Positions 1 through 15,070 of a DNA stretch of 64,000 nucleotides are shown piece by piece. The stretch is from Archivesica marissinica. Its lineage: Eukaryota > Mollusca > Bivalvia > Venerida > Vesicomyidae. The number at the start of each line of letters is the position of its first letter. Position 1 is the first letter of the stretch. A program made the translations under genes and the position numbers. The stretch covers positions 45,737,665-45,801,664 of the forward strand of contig CM026401.1 of the NCBI GenBank assembly GCA_014843695.1, given 5' to 3'. The notes under the pieces are model-generated. The model had not been told where the DNA came from and did no database searches. It saw only the letters and a list, made by a program, of their open reading frames with translations.

Positions 1-3000
1 CAACCCGTGTATCTGAATAACACGAGGTATGGTACATCAGTTCAATCTGGTCATATAATATAACCCGTGTATCCTGAATAACACGAGGTATGGTACATCA
101 GTTCAATGGTCATACAATACAACCTCCTGAATAACACGAGGTATGGTACATCAGTTCAATCTGGTCATACAATACAACCATCCTGAATAACACGAGGTAT
201 GGTACATCAGTTCAATCTGGTCATACAATACAACCCGTGTATCCTGAATAACACGAGGTATGGTACATCAGTTCAATCTGGTCATACAATACAACCCCTG
301 AATAACACGAGGTATGGTACATCAGTTCAATCTGGTCATACAATACAACCGTGTATCCTGAATAACACGAGGTATGGTACATCAGTTCAATCTGGTCATA
401 CAATATAACCCGTGTATCCTGAATAACACGAGGTATGGTACATCAGTTCAATCTGGTCATACAATACAACCTCCTGAATAACACGAGGTATGGTACATCA
501 GTTCAATCTGGTCATACAATACAACCTCCTGAATAACACGAGGTATGGTACATCAGTTCAATCTGGTCATACAATACAACCTCCTGAATAACACGAGGTA
601 TGGTACATCAGTTCAATCTGGTCATACAATACAACCTCCTGAATAACACGAGGTATGGTACATCAGTTCAATCTGGTCATACAATACAACCCGTGTATCC
701 TGAATAACACGAGGTATGGTACATCAGTTCAATCTGGTCATACAATATAACCCGTGTATCCTGAATAACACGAGGTATGGTACATCAGTTCAATCTGGTC
801 ATACAATACAACCTCCTGAATAACACGAGGTATGGTACATCAGTTCAATCTGGTCATATAATACAACCCTGTATCCTGAATAACACGAGGTATGGTACAT
901 CAGTTCAATCTGGTCATACAATACAACCTGTGTATCCTGAATAACACGAGGTATGGTACATCAGTTCAATCTGGTCATACAATACAACTAGTGGTTCCTG
1001 AATAACACGAGGTATGGTACATCAGTTCAATCTGGTCATATAACAACTAGTGGTTCCTGAATAACACGAGGTATGGTACATCAGTTCAATCTGGTCATAT
1101 AATACAACTAGTGGTTCCTGAATAACACGAGGTATGGTACATCAGTTCAATCTGGTCATATAATACAACCTCCTGAATAACACGAGGTATGGTACATCAG
1201 TTCAATCTGGTCATATAATACAACCCGTGTATCCTGAATAACACGAGGTATGGTACATCAGTTCAATCTGGTCATATAATACAACCTCCTGAATAACACG
1301 AGGTATGGTACATCAGTTCAATCTGGTCATACAATACAACCTGTGTATCCTGAATAACACGAGGTATGGTACATCAGTTCAATCTGGTCATACAATACAA
1401 CCCGTGTATCCTGAATAACACGAGGTATGGTACATCAGTTCAATCTGGTCATATAATACAACCTCCTGAATAACACGAGGTATGGTACATCAGTTCAATC
1501 TGGTCATACAATACAACCTGTGTATCCTGAATAACACGAGGTATGGTACATCAGTTCAATCTGGTCATACAATACAACCCGTGTATCCTGAATAACACGA
1601 GGTATGGTACATCAGTTCAATCTGGTCATATAATATAACCCGTGTATCCTGAATAACACGAGGTATGGTACATCAGTTCAATCTGGTCATACAATACAAC
1701 CTCCTGAATAACACGAGGTATGGTACATCAGTTCAATCTGGTCATACAATACAACCTCCTGAATAACACGAGGTATGGTACATCAGTTCAATCTGGTCAT
1801 ACAATACAACCTCCTGAATAACACGAGGTATGGTACATCAGTTCAATCTGGTCATACAATATAACCCGTGTATCCTGAATAACACGAGGTATGGTACATC
1901 AGTTCAATCTGGTCATACAATACAACCCGTGTATCCTGAATAACACGAGGTATGGTACATCAGTTCAATCTGGTCATACAATATAACCCGTGTATCCTGA
2001 ATAACACGAGGTATGGTACATCAGTTCAATCTGGTCATACAATATAACCCGTGTATCCTGAATAACACGAGGTATGGTACATCAGTTCAATCTGGTCATA
2101 CAATACAACAGTGGTTCCTGAATAACACGAGGTATGGTACATCAGTTCAATCTGGTCATACAATACAACCTCCTGAATAACACGAGGTATGGTACATCAG
2201 TTCAATCTGGTCATACAATACAACTAGTGGTTCCTGAATAACACGAGGTATGGTACATCAGTTCAATCTGGTCATACAATACAACTAGTGGTTCCTGAAT
2301 AACACGAGGTATGGTACATCAGTTCAATCTGGTCATATAATACAACTAGTGGTTCCTGAATAACACGAGGTATGGTACATCAGTTCAATCTGGTCATATA
2401 ATACAACTAGTGTTCCTGAATAACACGAGGTATGGTACATCAGTTCAATCTGGTCATACAATACAACCCGTGTATCCTGAATAACACGAGGTATGGTACA
2501 TCAGTTCAATCTGGTCATACAATACAACCAGTGTATCCTGAATAACACGAGGTATGGTACATCAGTTCAATCTGGTCATACAATACAACCGTGTATCCTG
2601 AATAACACGAGGTATGGTACATCAGTTCAATCTGGTCATACAATACAACCTCCTGAATAACACGAGGTATGGTACATCAGTTCAATCTGGTCATACAATA
2701 CAACCCGTGTATCCTGAATAACACGAGGTATGGTACATCAGTTCAATCTGGTCATACAATACAACCTCCTGAATAACACGAGGTATGGTACATCAGTTCA
2801 ATCTGGTCATACAATACAACCCGTGTATCCTGAATAACACGAGGTATGGTACATCAGTTCAATCTGGTCATACAATACAACCCGTGTATCCTGAATAACA
2901 CGAGGTATGGTACATCAGTTCAATCTGGTCATACAATACAACTAGGTATCCTGAATAACACGAGGTATGGTACATCAGTTCAATCTGGTCATACAATACA

Positions 3001-3375
3001 ACCCGTGTATCCTGAATAACACGAGGTATGGTACATCAGTTCAATCTGGTCATACAATACAACCTCCTGAATAACACGAGGTATGGTACATCAGTTCAAT
3101 CTGGTCATACAATACAACCGGTGTATCCTGAATAACACGAGGTATGGTACATCAGTCAATCTGGTCAATAATACAACCTCCTGAATAACACGAGGTATGG
3201 TACATCAGTTCAATCTGGTCATACAATAAACTGTGTATCCTGAATAACACGAGGTATGGTACATCAGTTCAATCTGGTCATACAATACAACCTGTGTAGC
3301 CTGAATAACACGAGGTATGGTACATCAGTTCAATCTGGTCATACAATACAACTAGTGTATCCTGAATAACACGAC
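1..3375. repeat. 61/55-bp tandem satellite array
   Basis: Over 50 head-to-tail copies of a unit beginning CCTGAATAACACGAGGTATG and ending CATACAATACAAC plus a variable spacer. Spacer variants give a 61-bp unit (CCGTGTAT), a 55-bp unit (CT only) and an approximately 62-bp unit (TAGTGGTT). The core is almost invariant while the spacers alternate in patches, as expected from unequal exchange of blocks. The left end lies outside the window; the right end decays at about 3340-3375. The short open frames within it are repeat artefacts. Confidence 0.97.
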
Positions 3376-4245
3376 TTATGGTACAGATTTACCGTTATAA
3401 TTATTTCATATTTGTGCCTATTTATTCGTAGACTATTCTTAGTTAAATTATCTCTAAACGACATTTTCTCGCCTTTAGTATTGACTCCGATGACAAACAA
3501 ATGTCAATTCAGGAGCATGGATGGCCGTTATATGAAATCATACTTTTAATCCACAAAAACACTGTTTACTGATTCAATGTTAGTGTTCGAAAGTATTCGG
3601 AAGAATTTGTAGTAGCAATGCATTTATACGTGTACAAATATGCTTTTTATTTGCTTTTTGCAATGTAATGTCGCTTTAACCATATTTTATTGCTAAATTA
3701 ATTTTTTAACAACTTATAAGACGCATACATACACTTTTGTAAAATAGTAAACCACAAGTTAAATGTTTCAGCTGTATATTCTGAAATAGTTAGTGTGTGT
3801 ACATCTAAGACATTATGTCCCCTTAACGACATCACATGCGGTTTTGTCACGTACTCCCAGTCATGCGTAACACATGCCTACACGCATAGACACTCATGTA
3901 ACATCATCTTCGATTGCGTCAAATCCACGTTAGTTGTCAGTGATTTCCGAGAGAGCCTCATTTTCCAACTAAACGTACGGACTTTCAAGGTACATGAATT
4001 ACATTTTATTATATCATTGTAAAATAAGAACATGTTTAGTATAAATGATATGCAGTGACTTACCTATTAGTATGTATTGGAGTATACGTAGTGAAATGGA
4101 TACGGTATCCATCTCGAGACCTGGAGGTTGTGAGTTCAAGTCCATACACAGGTACATATACACATTTTATTTATAGACGGTATACATGTAGGACATACTA
4201 TGTATAGCTTTTGACCGACCTAATAAATACGTGTGTTACATAACA
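3376..4245. other. Non-repetitive AT-rich spacer with a tRNA-like remnant
   Basis: No convincing gene. A 75-codon frame at 3795-4022 shows no recognisable domain. At about 4088-4152 there is a tRNA-like stretch (GGATACGG, then GAGTTCAAGTCC resembling a B box), probably the head of another tRNA-derived SINE. It carries no recognisable tail before the next array. Confidence 0.4.
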
Positions 4246-7200
4246 AGTATTAGTAGTTACATTACAAAGACAGTTACATTACAAAGACAGTTACATTAGA
4301 AAGACAGTTACATTACAAAGACAGTTACATTACAAAGACAGTTACATTAGAAAGACAGTTACATTAGAAAGACAGTTACATTAGAAAGACAGTTACATCA
4401 AAGACAGTTACATTACAAAGACAGTTACATTACAAAGACAGTTACATTACAAAGACAGTTACATCAAAGACAGTTACATCAAAGACAATTACATTAGAAA
4501 GACAGTTACATTACAAAGACAGTTACATTAGAAAGACAGTTGCATTACAAAGACAGTTACATTACAAAGACAGTTACATTAGAAAGACAATTACATTACA
4601 AAGACAGTTACATTACAAAGACAGTTACATTAGAAAGACAGTTACATTAGAAAGACAATTACATTACAAAGACAGTTACATCAAAGACAGTTACATTACA
4701 AAGACAGTTACATCAAAGACAGTTACATTACACAGACAGTTACATTACAAAGACAGTTACATTACACAGACAGTTACATTACAAAGACAGTTACATTACA
4801 AAGACAGTTACATTACAAAGACAGTTACATTACAAAGACAGTTACATCAAAGACAATTACATCAAAGACAGTTACATCAAAGACAGTTACATCAAAGACA
4901 GTTACATTACAAAGACAGTTACATTACAAAGTTACATTACAAAGACAGTTACATTACAAAGACAGTTACATCAAAGACAATTACATTAGAAAGACAGTTA
5001 CATCAAAGACAATTACATTACAAAGACAGTTACATCAAAGACAATTACATTACAAAGACAGTTACATTACAAAGACAATTACATTAGAAAGACAGTTACA
5101 TTACAAAGACAGTTACATTACAAAGACAGTTACATCAAAGACAATTACATTAGAAAGACAGTTACATTACAAAGACAGTTACATTACAAAGACAGTTACA
5201 TTAGAAAGACAGTTACATTAGAAAGACAGTTACATTACAAAGACAGTTACATTACAAAGACAGTTACATTACAAAGACAGTTACATTACAAAGACAGTTA
5301 CATTACAAAGACAGTTACATTACAAAGACAGTTACATTAGAAAGACAGTTACATTACAAAGACAGTTACATTACAAAGACAGTTACATTACAAAGACAGT
5401 TACATTACACAGACAGTTACATTACAAAGACAGTTACATCAAAGACAATTACATCAAAGACAGTTACATCAAAGACAGTTACATTACAAAGACAGTTACA
5501 TTACACAGACAGTTACATTACACAGACAGTTACATTACAAAGACAGTTACATTACAAAGACAGTTACATTACAAAGACAGTTACATTACAAAGACAGTTA
5601 CATCAAAGACAATTACATCAAAGACAGTTACATCAAAGACAGTTACATCAAAGACAGTTACATCAAAGACAGTTACATTACAAAGACAGTTACATCAAAG
5701 ACAGTTACATCAAAGACAATTACATTACAAAGACAGTTACATCAAAGACAATTACATTACAAAGACATTTACATTACAAAGACAATTACATTAGAAAGAC
5801 AGTTACATCAAAGACAGTTACATTACAAAGACAGTTACATTAGAAAGACAGTTACATCAATGACAGTTACATTACAAAGACAGTTACATTAGAAAGACAG
5901 TTACATTACAAAGACAATTACATTACAAAGACAGTTACATTACAAAGACAATTACATTAGAAAGACAGTTACATTACAAAGACAGTTACATCAACGACAG
6001 TTACATTACAAAGACAGTTACATCAAAGACAATTACATTAGAAAGACAGTTACATCAAAGACAATTACATTAGAAAGACAGTTACATCAAAGACAATTAC
6101 ATTACAAAGACAGTTACATCAAAGACAATTACATTGCAAAGACAGTTACATCAAAGACAATTACATTACAAAGACAGTTACATTACAAAGACAGTTACAT
6201 TACAAAGACAGTTACATTAGAAAGACAGTTACATTACAAAGATAGTTACATTACAAAGACAGTTACATCAAAGACAGTTACATTAGAAAGACAGTTACAT
6301 CAAAGACAATTACATTAGAAAGACAGTTACACCAAAGACAGTTACATTACAAAGACAGTTACATCAAAGACAATTACATTAGAAAGACAGTTACATTACA
6401 AAGACAATTACATTAGAAAGACAGTTACATTAGAAAGACAGTTACATCAAAGACAGTTACATTACAAAGACAGTTACATCAAAGACAATTACATTAGAAA
6501 GACAGTTACATCAAAGACAATTACATTAGAAAGACAGTTACATCAAAGACAATTACATTACAAAGACAGTTACATCAAAGACAATTACATTACAAAGACA
6601 GTTACATCAAAGACAATTACATTACAAAGACAGTTACATTACAAAGACAGTTACATTACAAAGACAGTTACATTACAAAGACAGTTACATCAAAGACAGT
6701 TACATTAGAAAGACAGTTACATCAAAGACAATTACATTAGAAAGACAGTTACATCAAAGACAATTACATTAGAAAGACAGTTACATCAAAGACAATTACA
6801 TTAGAAAGACAGTTACATCAAAGACAATTACATTAGAAAGACAGTTACATTAGAAAGACAGTTACATTACAAAGACAGTTACATTAGAAAGACAGTTACA
6901 TCAAAGACAGTTACATTAGAAAGACAGTTACATCAAAGACAATTACATTAGAAAGACAGTTACATCAAAGACAATTACATTAGAAAGACAGTTACATCAA
7001 AGACAATTACATTAGAAAGACAGTTACATCAAAGACAATTACATTACAAAGACAGTTACATCAAAGACAGTTACATTACAAAGACAGTTACATCAAAGAC
7101 AATTACATTACAAAGACAGTTACATCAAAGACAATTACATTACAAAGACAGTTACATCAAAGACAGTTACATTACAAAGACAGTTACATCAAAGACAGTT

Positions 7201-8173
7201 ACATTACAAAGACAGTTACATTACAAAGACAGTTACATTACAAAGACAGTTACATTACAAAGACAGTTACATCAAAGACAGTTACATTACAAAGACAGTT
7301 ACATTAGAAAGACAGTTACATTACAAAGACAGTTACATTACAAAGACAGTTACATCAAAGACAGTTACATTACAAAGACAGTTACATCAAAGACAGTTAC
7401 ATTACAAAGACAGTTACATCAAAGACAGTTACATTACAAAGACAGTTACATCAATGACAATTACATTACAAAGACAGTTACATCAAAGACAGTTACATTA
7501 CAAAGACAGTTACATTACAAAGACAGTTACATCAAAGACAATTACATTACAAAGACAGTTACATTACACAGACAGTTACATTACAAAGACAGTTACATTA
7601 CAAAGACAGTTACATCAAAGACAATTACATTACAAAGACAGTTACATCAAAGACAATTACATTACAAAGACAGTTACATCAAAGACAATTACATTACAAA
7701 GACAGTTACATCAAAGACAGTTACATTACAAAGACAGTTACATTAGAAAGACAGTTACATTACAAAGACAGTTACATTACAAAGACAGTTACATCAAAGA
7801 CAGTTACATTACAAAGACAGTTACATCAAAGACAGTTACATCAAAGACAATTACATTACAAAGACAGTTACATCAAAGACAGTTACATTACAAAGACAGT
7901 TACATTAGAAAGACAGTTACATTACAAAGACAGTTACATTACAAAGACAGTTACATCAAAGACAATTACATTACAAAGACAGTTACATCAAAGACAGTTA
8001 CATTACAAAGACAGTTACATCAAAGACAATTACATTACAAAGACAGTTACATCAAAGACAGTTACATTACAAAGACAGTTACATCAAAGACAGTTACATT
8101 ACACAGACAGTTACATTACAAAGACAGTTACATCAAAGACAGTTACATTACACAGACAGTTACATTACAAAGA
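4246..8173. repeat. 17/15-bp tandem satellite array
   Basis: About 3.9 kb built from two interspersed short units, ACAGTTACATTACAAAG (17 bp, also with TTAGAAAG) and ACAGTTACATCAAAG (15 bp), with point variants (ACAATT, CACAG). Left and right parts differ in the mix of the two units. A 256-codon open frame at 7454-8224 is only the repeat read in one frame; a mix of 17 and 15 bp cannot keep a coding frame by design. Confidence 0.97.
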
Positions 8174-8303
8174 TCGATATACATAAATTGTATAACGAAT
8201 CTTCACATAGCAAGTATTAAGTAAAGCTACTAACTCTCTCAGATTCATTAAAAGGAACTTGAAGAACAGGTCAAAGAAAACGCTTGTAACACCTATGTGT
8301 TCT

Positions 8304-8549
8304 TTTTAAACTTTGTTTATTTTTGCAACGATTGCGAAGCAAGGTCTAACAACTTATATTAACCACTCTCGTTGGCGCGGATGAAAGCGTAAATGTGGTC
8401 ATTCGTGTGGGAGGAAACCGGAGTACCCGGAGAAAACCCACCTGTCCGATCTGGCGACCACCGTATCATCACATTCTTCCCGGTCCAAGGATCGAACCTG
8501 GGTTGCATTGGCGATAAGCGAGCGCGCTAACCACTGCGCTAATCGGACA
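8304..8549 (-). mobile_element. tRNA-derived SINE, family A, near full length
   Basis: On the minus strand it begins with a tRNA-like head (GTCCGATTAGCGCAGTGG, then the B-box-like GGTTCGATCC) at about 8549-8470. A body follows that contains a TCTGGCGACCACCG segment in plus-strand reading, and then a 3' module GAGAGTGATTAATATAAGTT-like (here AACAACTTATATTAACCACT on +), ending in an AAATAAA-type tail near 8304. The same structure recurs at 15841, 29383, 40828 and 46990. Confidence 0.85.
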
Positions 8550-8639
8550 CCTATGTTCGTCGAGTATTGCTCAACTAGCTGGCATTATCAGCAATACATT
8601 GCCGTTGGCCATTTACACAAGTACAGCGTTGGATATTCG

Positions 8640-9030
8640 TGTCAATATGTTCCGGCCAACTTGGCCTGTACTTGAAAAAAGGTACCGGCCAAGATGAAAT
8701 AGTACAGGCCAATTTTTGGCCTGTACTTAAGAATTAGCAAATAAATGGTACAGGTCATTGAATGTGGTTCTGTCCGGTGGCAAAGCAACCGGATGCAAGT
8801 GCCACAGGCAATTGCCATGCTAGGGGGGTTCGGGGGCATGCCCCCCACGAAATTTGTTTTAAGTAGACACAAAATGGTGCATTCTGGTGGACTTTGGGGT
8901 AAAATCAACCTCTTTTTTTATCTTAAATTTTGTCACTTTTTTAGATAATTTTTCTTCAAAATTGCTATGTAAGTAACTGTTTAACTAAGGGGGGTTGATT
9001 TTGAATCATTTTTAGGACTGTCCCCATTCA
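8640..9030. mobile_element. Possible MITE-like segment with internal inverted motifs
   Basis: TTGGCCTGTACTT and AAGTACAGGCCAA type motifs occur several times in both orientations between 8650 and 8735. They are followed by a G/C-rich stretch (GGGGGGTTCGGGGGCATGCC) commonly seen in dispersed repeats. No coding potential is evident and boundaries are uncertain. Confidence 0.3.
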
Positions 9031-9063
9031 ACTTATCTTTTTTTATTAAAAACCTTTATAACC

Positions 9064-10737
<1,674 letters not shown>

Positions 10738-10739
10738 TG

Positions 10740-11021
10740 TTAAGAAACAGTGATATTATCTAGGGTATTTTTTCTTAGTAACTTAGATTCCTTTATATAC
10801 TTAGATATTTTTAACAATTCTATTTTATTCTTAGAAGACATGATAGTATTGAATTTCTGTACACACGGCCAAGATATATTACCAAGGTATTTAGTTCTTA
10901 AACTTGTGTATCTCGTACAACATAGCAAAACGTGATACACCGATTCAACCGACTTTTGGTTACATAGTTTACATAATCGATGTTCTCTTTCTATAGCATT
11001 TTTTAATATCGACACATGCAA
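10740..11021 (-). pseudogene. LINE reverse transcriptase C-terminal fragment
   Basis: A 93-codon minus-strand frame carrying the pattern REHRLCKLC...YHVLLCCTRY...LRTKYL. This matches the cysteine-rich zinc-finger-like end found after the reverse transcriptase in many animal LINE proteins (C-x2-C, then H, then C). No RT core is left, so it is a heavily 5'-truncated copy. The stop codon is immediately followed, in the minus direction, by the TG/CA array, which may be its expanded 3' simple-sequence tail. Confidence 0.6.
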
Positions 11022-11174
11022 TCATCAGTCATATACCTATACAAAATCAGAAATCACTTAGTATGTGTCTACCACAACCACCTACCACATACAAGGAACC
11101 TGAACTACTTAATTCCACCGTCACGTCATTAACATAATGTGTAGACGAACACCAGGAGCCAGAGTGGGGCTATC

Positions 11175-11464
11175 CTGTGTGTTTTACGTTTATTTATCGT
11201 CGCTACCGGTTGCCCATATGAGCCACGCCTCCTGAAGGGATTAGTTATTTTAAATTTTGGAGGATAGTGCATGATGCAGACAGAGACCCATTCCAGAATC
11301 TCCTCTGGTTCTTTTACGTGCACGGTGTAAAGCATCGACACGAGATCTCGGTTTAACGTCCCATCTGAAAGACTGTTCATTTTATTAGGGTCAGACGGGG
11401 GATCGAACCTGCGATCCCTGGATTACCAGTCCAGCGTGTTACCACTGGACTATATATCCGTCTG
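11175..11464 (-). mobile_element. tRNA-derived SINE, family B, full length
   Basis: On the minus strand it starts with a tRNA-like head containing GTCCAGTGGTAACACGCTGG and a B-box-like GGTTCGATCC. The body contains AACAGTCTTTCAGATGGGAC, and it ends with AAATAAACGTAAAACACAC. Other copies lie at 12713 (+), 17629 (-, head only), 23876 (-) and 32360 (+, body). Short open frames within it are not genes. Confidence 0.85.
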
Positions 11465-12712
11465 TTGGGGCTATCCCGAACCGTGTACCATATTAATACC
11501 CCCCACCCCCGAACAATACTTTATTTATTGTTCTTTTGTACAAAGAGCATATATGCATGGACATTGTAAACACACAGGTTGCAGGGAGATAACAAAGGAT
11601 TGGAAAACAAGATAAATACAATCTTATATAAATTCCTCTCCTACTTTTAGCAAGTTGGTGTAATCCGGTATAAGTAATGTAAGCTGTTGTTCTTTGTCTG
11701 TTCACGGCTTAAATTGCTCGTTAAAGTTTAATTGTAAGATATATGGTTCTCGAATCAAGATAGGTTATGCTTGCAATGAATGACACCCCTCCCGAATTTT
11801 TTTATTAAAAACCAACAAAAATACAAAACATCAATGTGGGAAATAATTGGGACTCACACTTGGCATCGATCGGGAAAGGTCTTAGGAAAGGCCTCCCCCT
11901 ACTGTGTACAGTCCAGCACAAGCCCATTTTTTCTGAGCGGCTAGCCACTGTACAACTCGTGTAACACTAATGGTACCCATAGTGTGTTGTTCTTTTTAAA
12001 GCAGCATTACATCGTATGAAATAAAAGATATTTGAAAAATTCAATTTTTACGCAATGCTGCTACACATTCTAACATTCTACTTTGTATGCTTATGTTCAT
12101 TTGGTAAACAGTGTTATTTTGCGATAAAACAAACTCGAAACCGAAAGTAGGACTTTACGAGTCGATCGGTCACGCACTTGTTTACAACCGGAACGCATCG
12201 TCCGCACTTGTTTGCATTCGGAATGCATCGTCCCCATTTGTCCCACGTTGTCTTTTTTAATTAAATTACTTGATATGTTGATCCTCTGTTGTTTCACGCA
12301 TGCGAGCTGTGTGTGTTTTAAATTTCGTGTGTTGATAAACAAATTCGCGTATACAACGGTTTAAATTTATTGGAATTTTATCGTTTCTGAGCCCTATTTC
12401 GATTTTTGTAAACACACACACATTAGTATTTATATTTTACCCAAAACATTCTTTATTACGATGTAATGCTGCTTTAACATTCTCTGTAACGAGCTTTTTA
12501 ACCACTGTGTTGAGGGTATTATGTAGATTTAAAACACTGTCGTGACGTCACACCTTTGTACGTGCAGTCCATTATTATTAATATTGGACTGGTGCGAAAT
12601 GAGTATTACATTAAACCATACGAAATTAACAATTTTAATTAATAGGATATTGTTATATAAGTGTGTGTTTTAAGTAAGATATAAACCTCAAACGGATTCA
12701 ATATGTACACTA
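11465..12712. other. Intergenic, no gene seen
   Basis: Mixed AT-rich sequence with no protein motif I recognise. The minus-strand frames at 11493-11705 and 12097-12342 show no domain. A short near-duplication, ACTTGTTTACAACCGGAACGC versus ACTTGTTTGCATTCGGAATGC, lies at about 12175-12230. Confidence 0.4.
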
Positions 12713-13015
12713 CAGACGGATCTGTAGTCCAGTGGTAAAACGCTGGTCTGGTAATCCAGGGATCGCATGTTCGATCCACCGTCTGACCCTAATAAAATGA
12801 ACAGTCTTTCAGATGGGACATTAAACCGAGGTCTCGTGTCGTTGCTTTACACCGTACACGTAAAAGAACCAGAAGAGACTGTAATGGGTCTCTGTCTGTA
12901 TCATTGCACTATCCTCCAAAAATCTAAAATGACTAATCTCTTCAGGAGGCGTCGTTCTTATGGGCAACCGGTAGCGACGATAAATAAACGTAAAACACAC
13001 ACACACACACACACA
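12713..13015 (+). mobile_element. tRNA-derived SINE, family B, full length
   Basis: The head CAGACGGATCTGTAGTCCAG is followed by a tRNA-like A box (AGTGGTAAAACGCTGG) and B box (GTTCGATCC). The body includes CAGTCTTTCAGATGGGACAT and GGCAACCGGTAGCGACGATA. The tail is AATAAACGTAAA followed by (CA)9-10. This is the clearest family B copy in the window. Confidence 0.88.
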
Positions 13016-13035
13016 TATGTAAAATATTGGTACTG

Positions 13036-13105
13036 TCTTTTAAATTATCCGCAACTTCCACACAGCTTTTAAATTATCCGCAACTTCCACACAACTTTCA
13101 CACAG
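13036..13105 (-). repeat. Inverted outlier of the 29-bp repeat
   Basis: Two to three copies of CTTTTAAATTATCCGCAACT TCCACACAG, the reverse complement of the unit that forms the large array at 14428-15070. The two sites are about 1.3 kb apart in opposite orientation. Confidence 0.8.
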
Positions 13106-13476
13106 TCCAATATTTATTTTACATATTGGATCGTTTTCGGCTTATATCCTATACGTAAGTGTATAGAAACACTGTGTATGGGCATACTATTCATAGGTTA
13201 CTAACAGAATACGAGGTATTCCCGTATTTGAAAGGCCTGCTCTCGTGCGAATCGTGACGACATCCGAGAGCGCTCGAGGTTTTTCAAACACAAGAATGCT
13301 AGCTGCGAGGTTTGTAACGCATTTCGATTAAGGTGCTTCGTATCGGAAACGGGCACTACTAGTTATAATTAATATTACTACAACGTTCCTCTAAAATGGC
13401 GTAGGCTTTATAGAAAGCAGCATCCGCGTCATCTTTAAAAAAAACCAAATGTATAAGTGGCTTTGAAAATCTAAAA

Positions 13477-13706
13477 ATGTATGTATGTATGTATGTATGT
13501 ATGTATGTATGTTCCATTAATGTCAAACCCCTTGCGGGGACCTAGACATGTTTTCCTGGGCATGCTAAGCCGACCATAGCGGTTAACCAGTACTAATGTG
13601 TGTGAGGTGCCTTGCTCAATGACACTACATACGTGGCCTGACTGAGTATCGAACCCGAACCGTTCGATTCCAAATCCGACGCTCTACCATTGGACCACGG
13701 ACGCCA
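13477..13706 (-). mobile_element. tRNA-derived SINE, family C
   Basis: On the minus strand the head is a tRNA-like sequence: GGCGTCCGTGGTCCAATGGT, then GTTCGATACTCAG as B box. The body contains ATTGAGCAAGGC and GGTTAACC, and the 3' end is an (ACAT)n tail seen as (ATGT)n at 13477-13512. A partner copy lies on + at about 25901-26098. Confidence 0.8.
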
Positions 13707-13989
13707 CACTTAGTAAGTATATTTACACGAGTAAACGTGAAAAGCATGGCCTGTGTAATTATACTATTTTTGCGCATAAGAAGCACCTTAATAGAACACA
13801 ATTTTGCGTAGACTTTACGGTGCACGCGATGCGTGGCGGATTGACCGATACCCGGCATATACGCAGTTGAGGCGATAATACGTATATACGGGCTCCGGAT
13901 TGGTATGGAGGTTGGTATGGTAGTTTATCCCCGTCCAAACAATAGTGTATTTGTGTAAATATATGATATTATATAAAGTACTGTCAGTT

Positions 13990-14235
13990 AAACCACAGGA
14001 ACTTGAAATTTTATCCATAAGCCACCAAAGGTCTCGTACATCTATCCTAGGACACCCCCTCTATTAACAGGAACTTGAAATGTTATCCATAAGCCACCAA
14101 AGGTCTCGTACCTCTATCCTAGGACACCCCCTCTATTAAAACAGGGGGTGTCCTAGGATAGAGGTATGAGACTTTAGGATAGAGGTACGAGACCTTTGGT
14201 GGCTTATGGATAACATTTCAAGTTCCTGTGGTTAA
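13990..14235. repeat. Large near-perfect palindrome (hairpin)
   Basis: The left arm holds two tandem units of about 73 bp containing GGAACTTGAAATGTTATCCA, AGGTCTCGTACCTCTATCCT and AGGACACCCCCTCTATTAA. The right arm is the reverse complement (ACAGGGGGTGTCCTAGGATA ... TATGGATAACATTTCAAGTT) with a small internal duplication. The outer ends AACCACAGG / CCTGTGGTT pair as well. The centre is near 14141. It could be a foldback element or a hairpin MITE; no coding content. Confidence 0.85.
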
Positions 14236-14427
14236 ACAACGATCTTGGTTAACATTATGTTATTCAATTACTACCGGCTCACGGAGAGCATCGTATACAC
14301 ACATAAACACTATTAATACATCACATGTAATGTGATTATAATAATGGTATGATACATTCCACAAGATATAACGTAGGTACATAAACGTGACAATTGACGT
14401 AGCATGACGATATAATAGATCGTAAAA

Positions 14428-15070
14428 TTTAAAAGCTGTTTGGAAATTTCGGATAATTTAAAAGCTGTGTGGAAGTTTCGGATAATTTAAAAACTGTGTG
14501 GAAGTTGTGGATAATTTAAAAGCTGTGTGGAAGTTGCGGATAATTTATAAGCTGTGTAGACGTTGCTGATAATTTAAAAGCTGTCTGGAAGTTGTGGATA
14601 ATTTAAAAGCTGCGTAGACGTTGCTGATAATTTAAAAGCTGTGTAGACGTTGTGGATAATTTAAAAGCTGTCTGGAAGTTGTGGATAATTTAAAAGCTGT
14701 GTAGACGTTGCTGATAATTTAAAAGCTGTGTAGACGTTGTAGATAATTTAAAAGCTGTCTGGAAGTTGTGGATAATTTATAAGCTGTGTAGACGTTGCTG
14801 ATAATTTAAAAGCTGTGTAGACGTTGTGGATAATTTAAAAGCTGTCTGGAAGTTGTGGATAATTTAAAAGCTGTGTAGACGTTGCTGATAATTTAAAAGC
14901 TGTGTAGACGTTGTGGATAATTTAAAAGCTGTCTGGAAGTTGTGGATAATTTAAAAGCTGTGTAGACGTTGTGGATACTTTAAAAGCTGTCTGGAAGTTG
15001 TGGATAATTTAAAAGCTGTGTAGACGTTGTGGATAATTTAAAAGCTGTCTGGAAGTTGCTGATAATTAAA
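14428..15070 (+). repeat. 29-bp tandem array with higher-order pattern
   Basis: About 22 units of GATAATTTAAAAGCTGTGTA GACGTTGTG. Three subtypes (TCTGGAAGTTGTG, GTGTAGACGTTGCTG, GTGTAGACGTTGTG) follow each other repeatedly, giving a roughly 87-bp higher-order unit in the middle of the array. Confidence 0.9.

Noticed and set aside
1..3375. CRISPR-like regular repeats with variable spacers
   Set aside because: Spacers are only a few recurring short sequences, units are joined head to tail, and the context is eukaryotic; it is a satellite.
7454..8224. 256-codon open frame
   Set aside because: Produced by the 17/15-bp satellite; composition is only the repeat.
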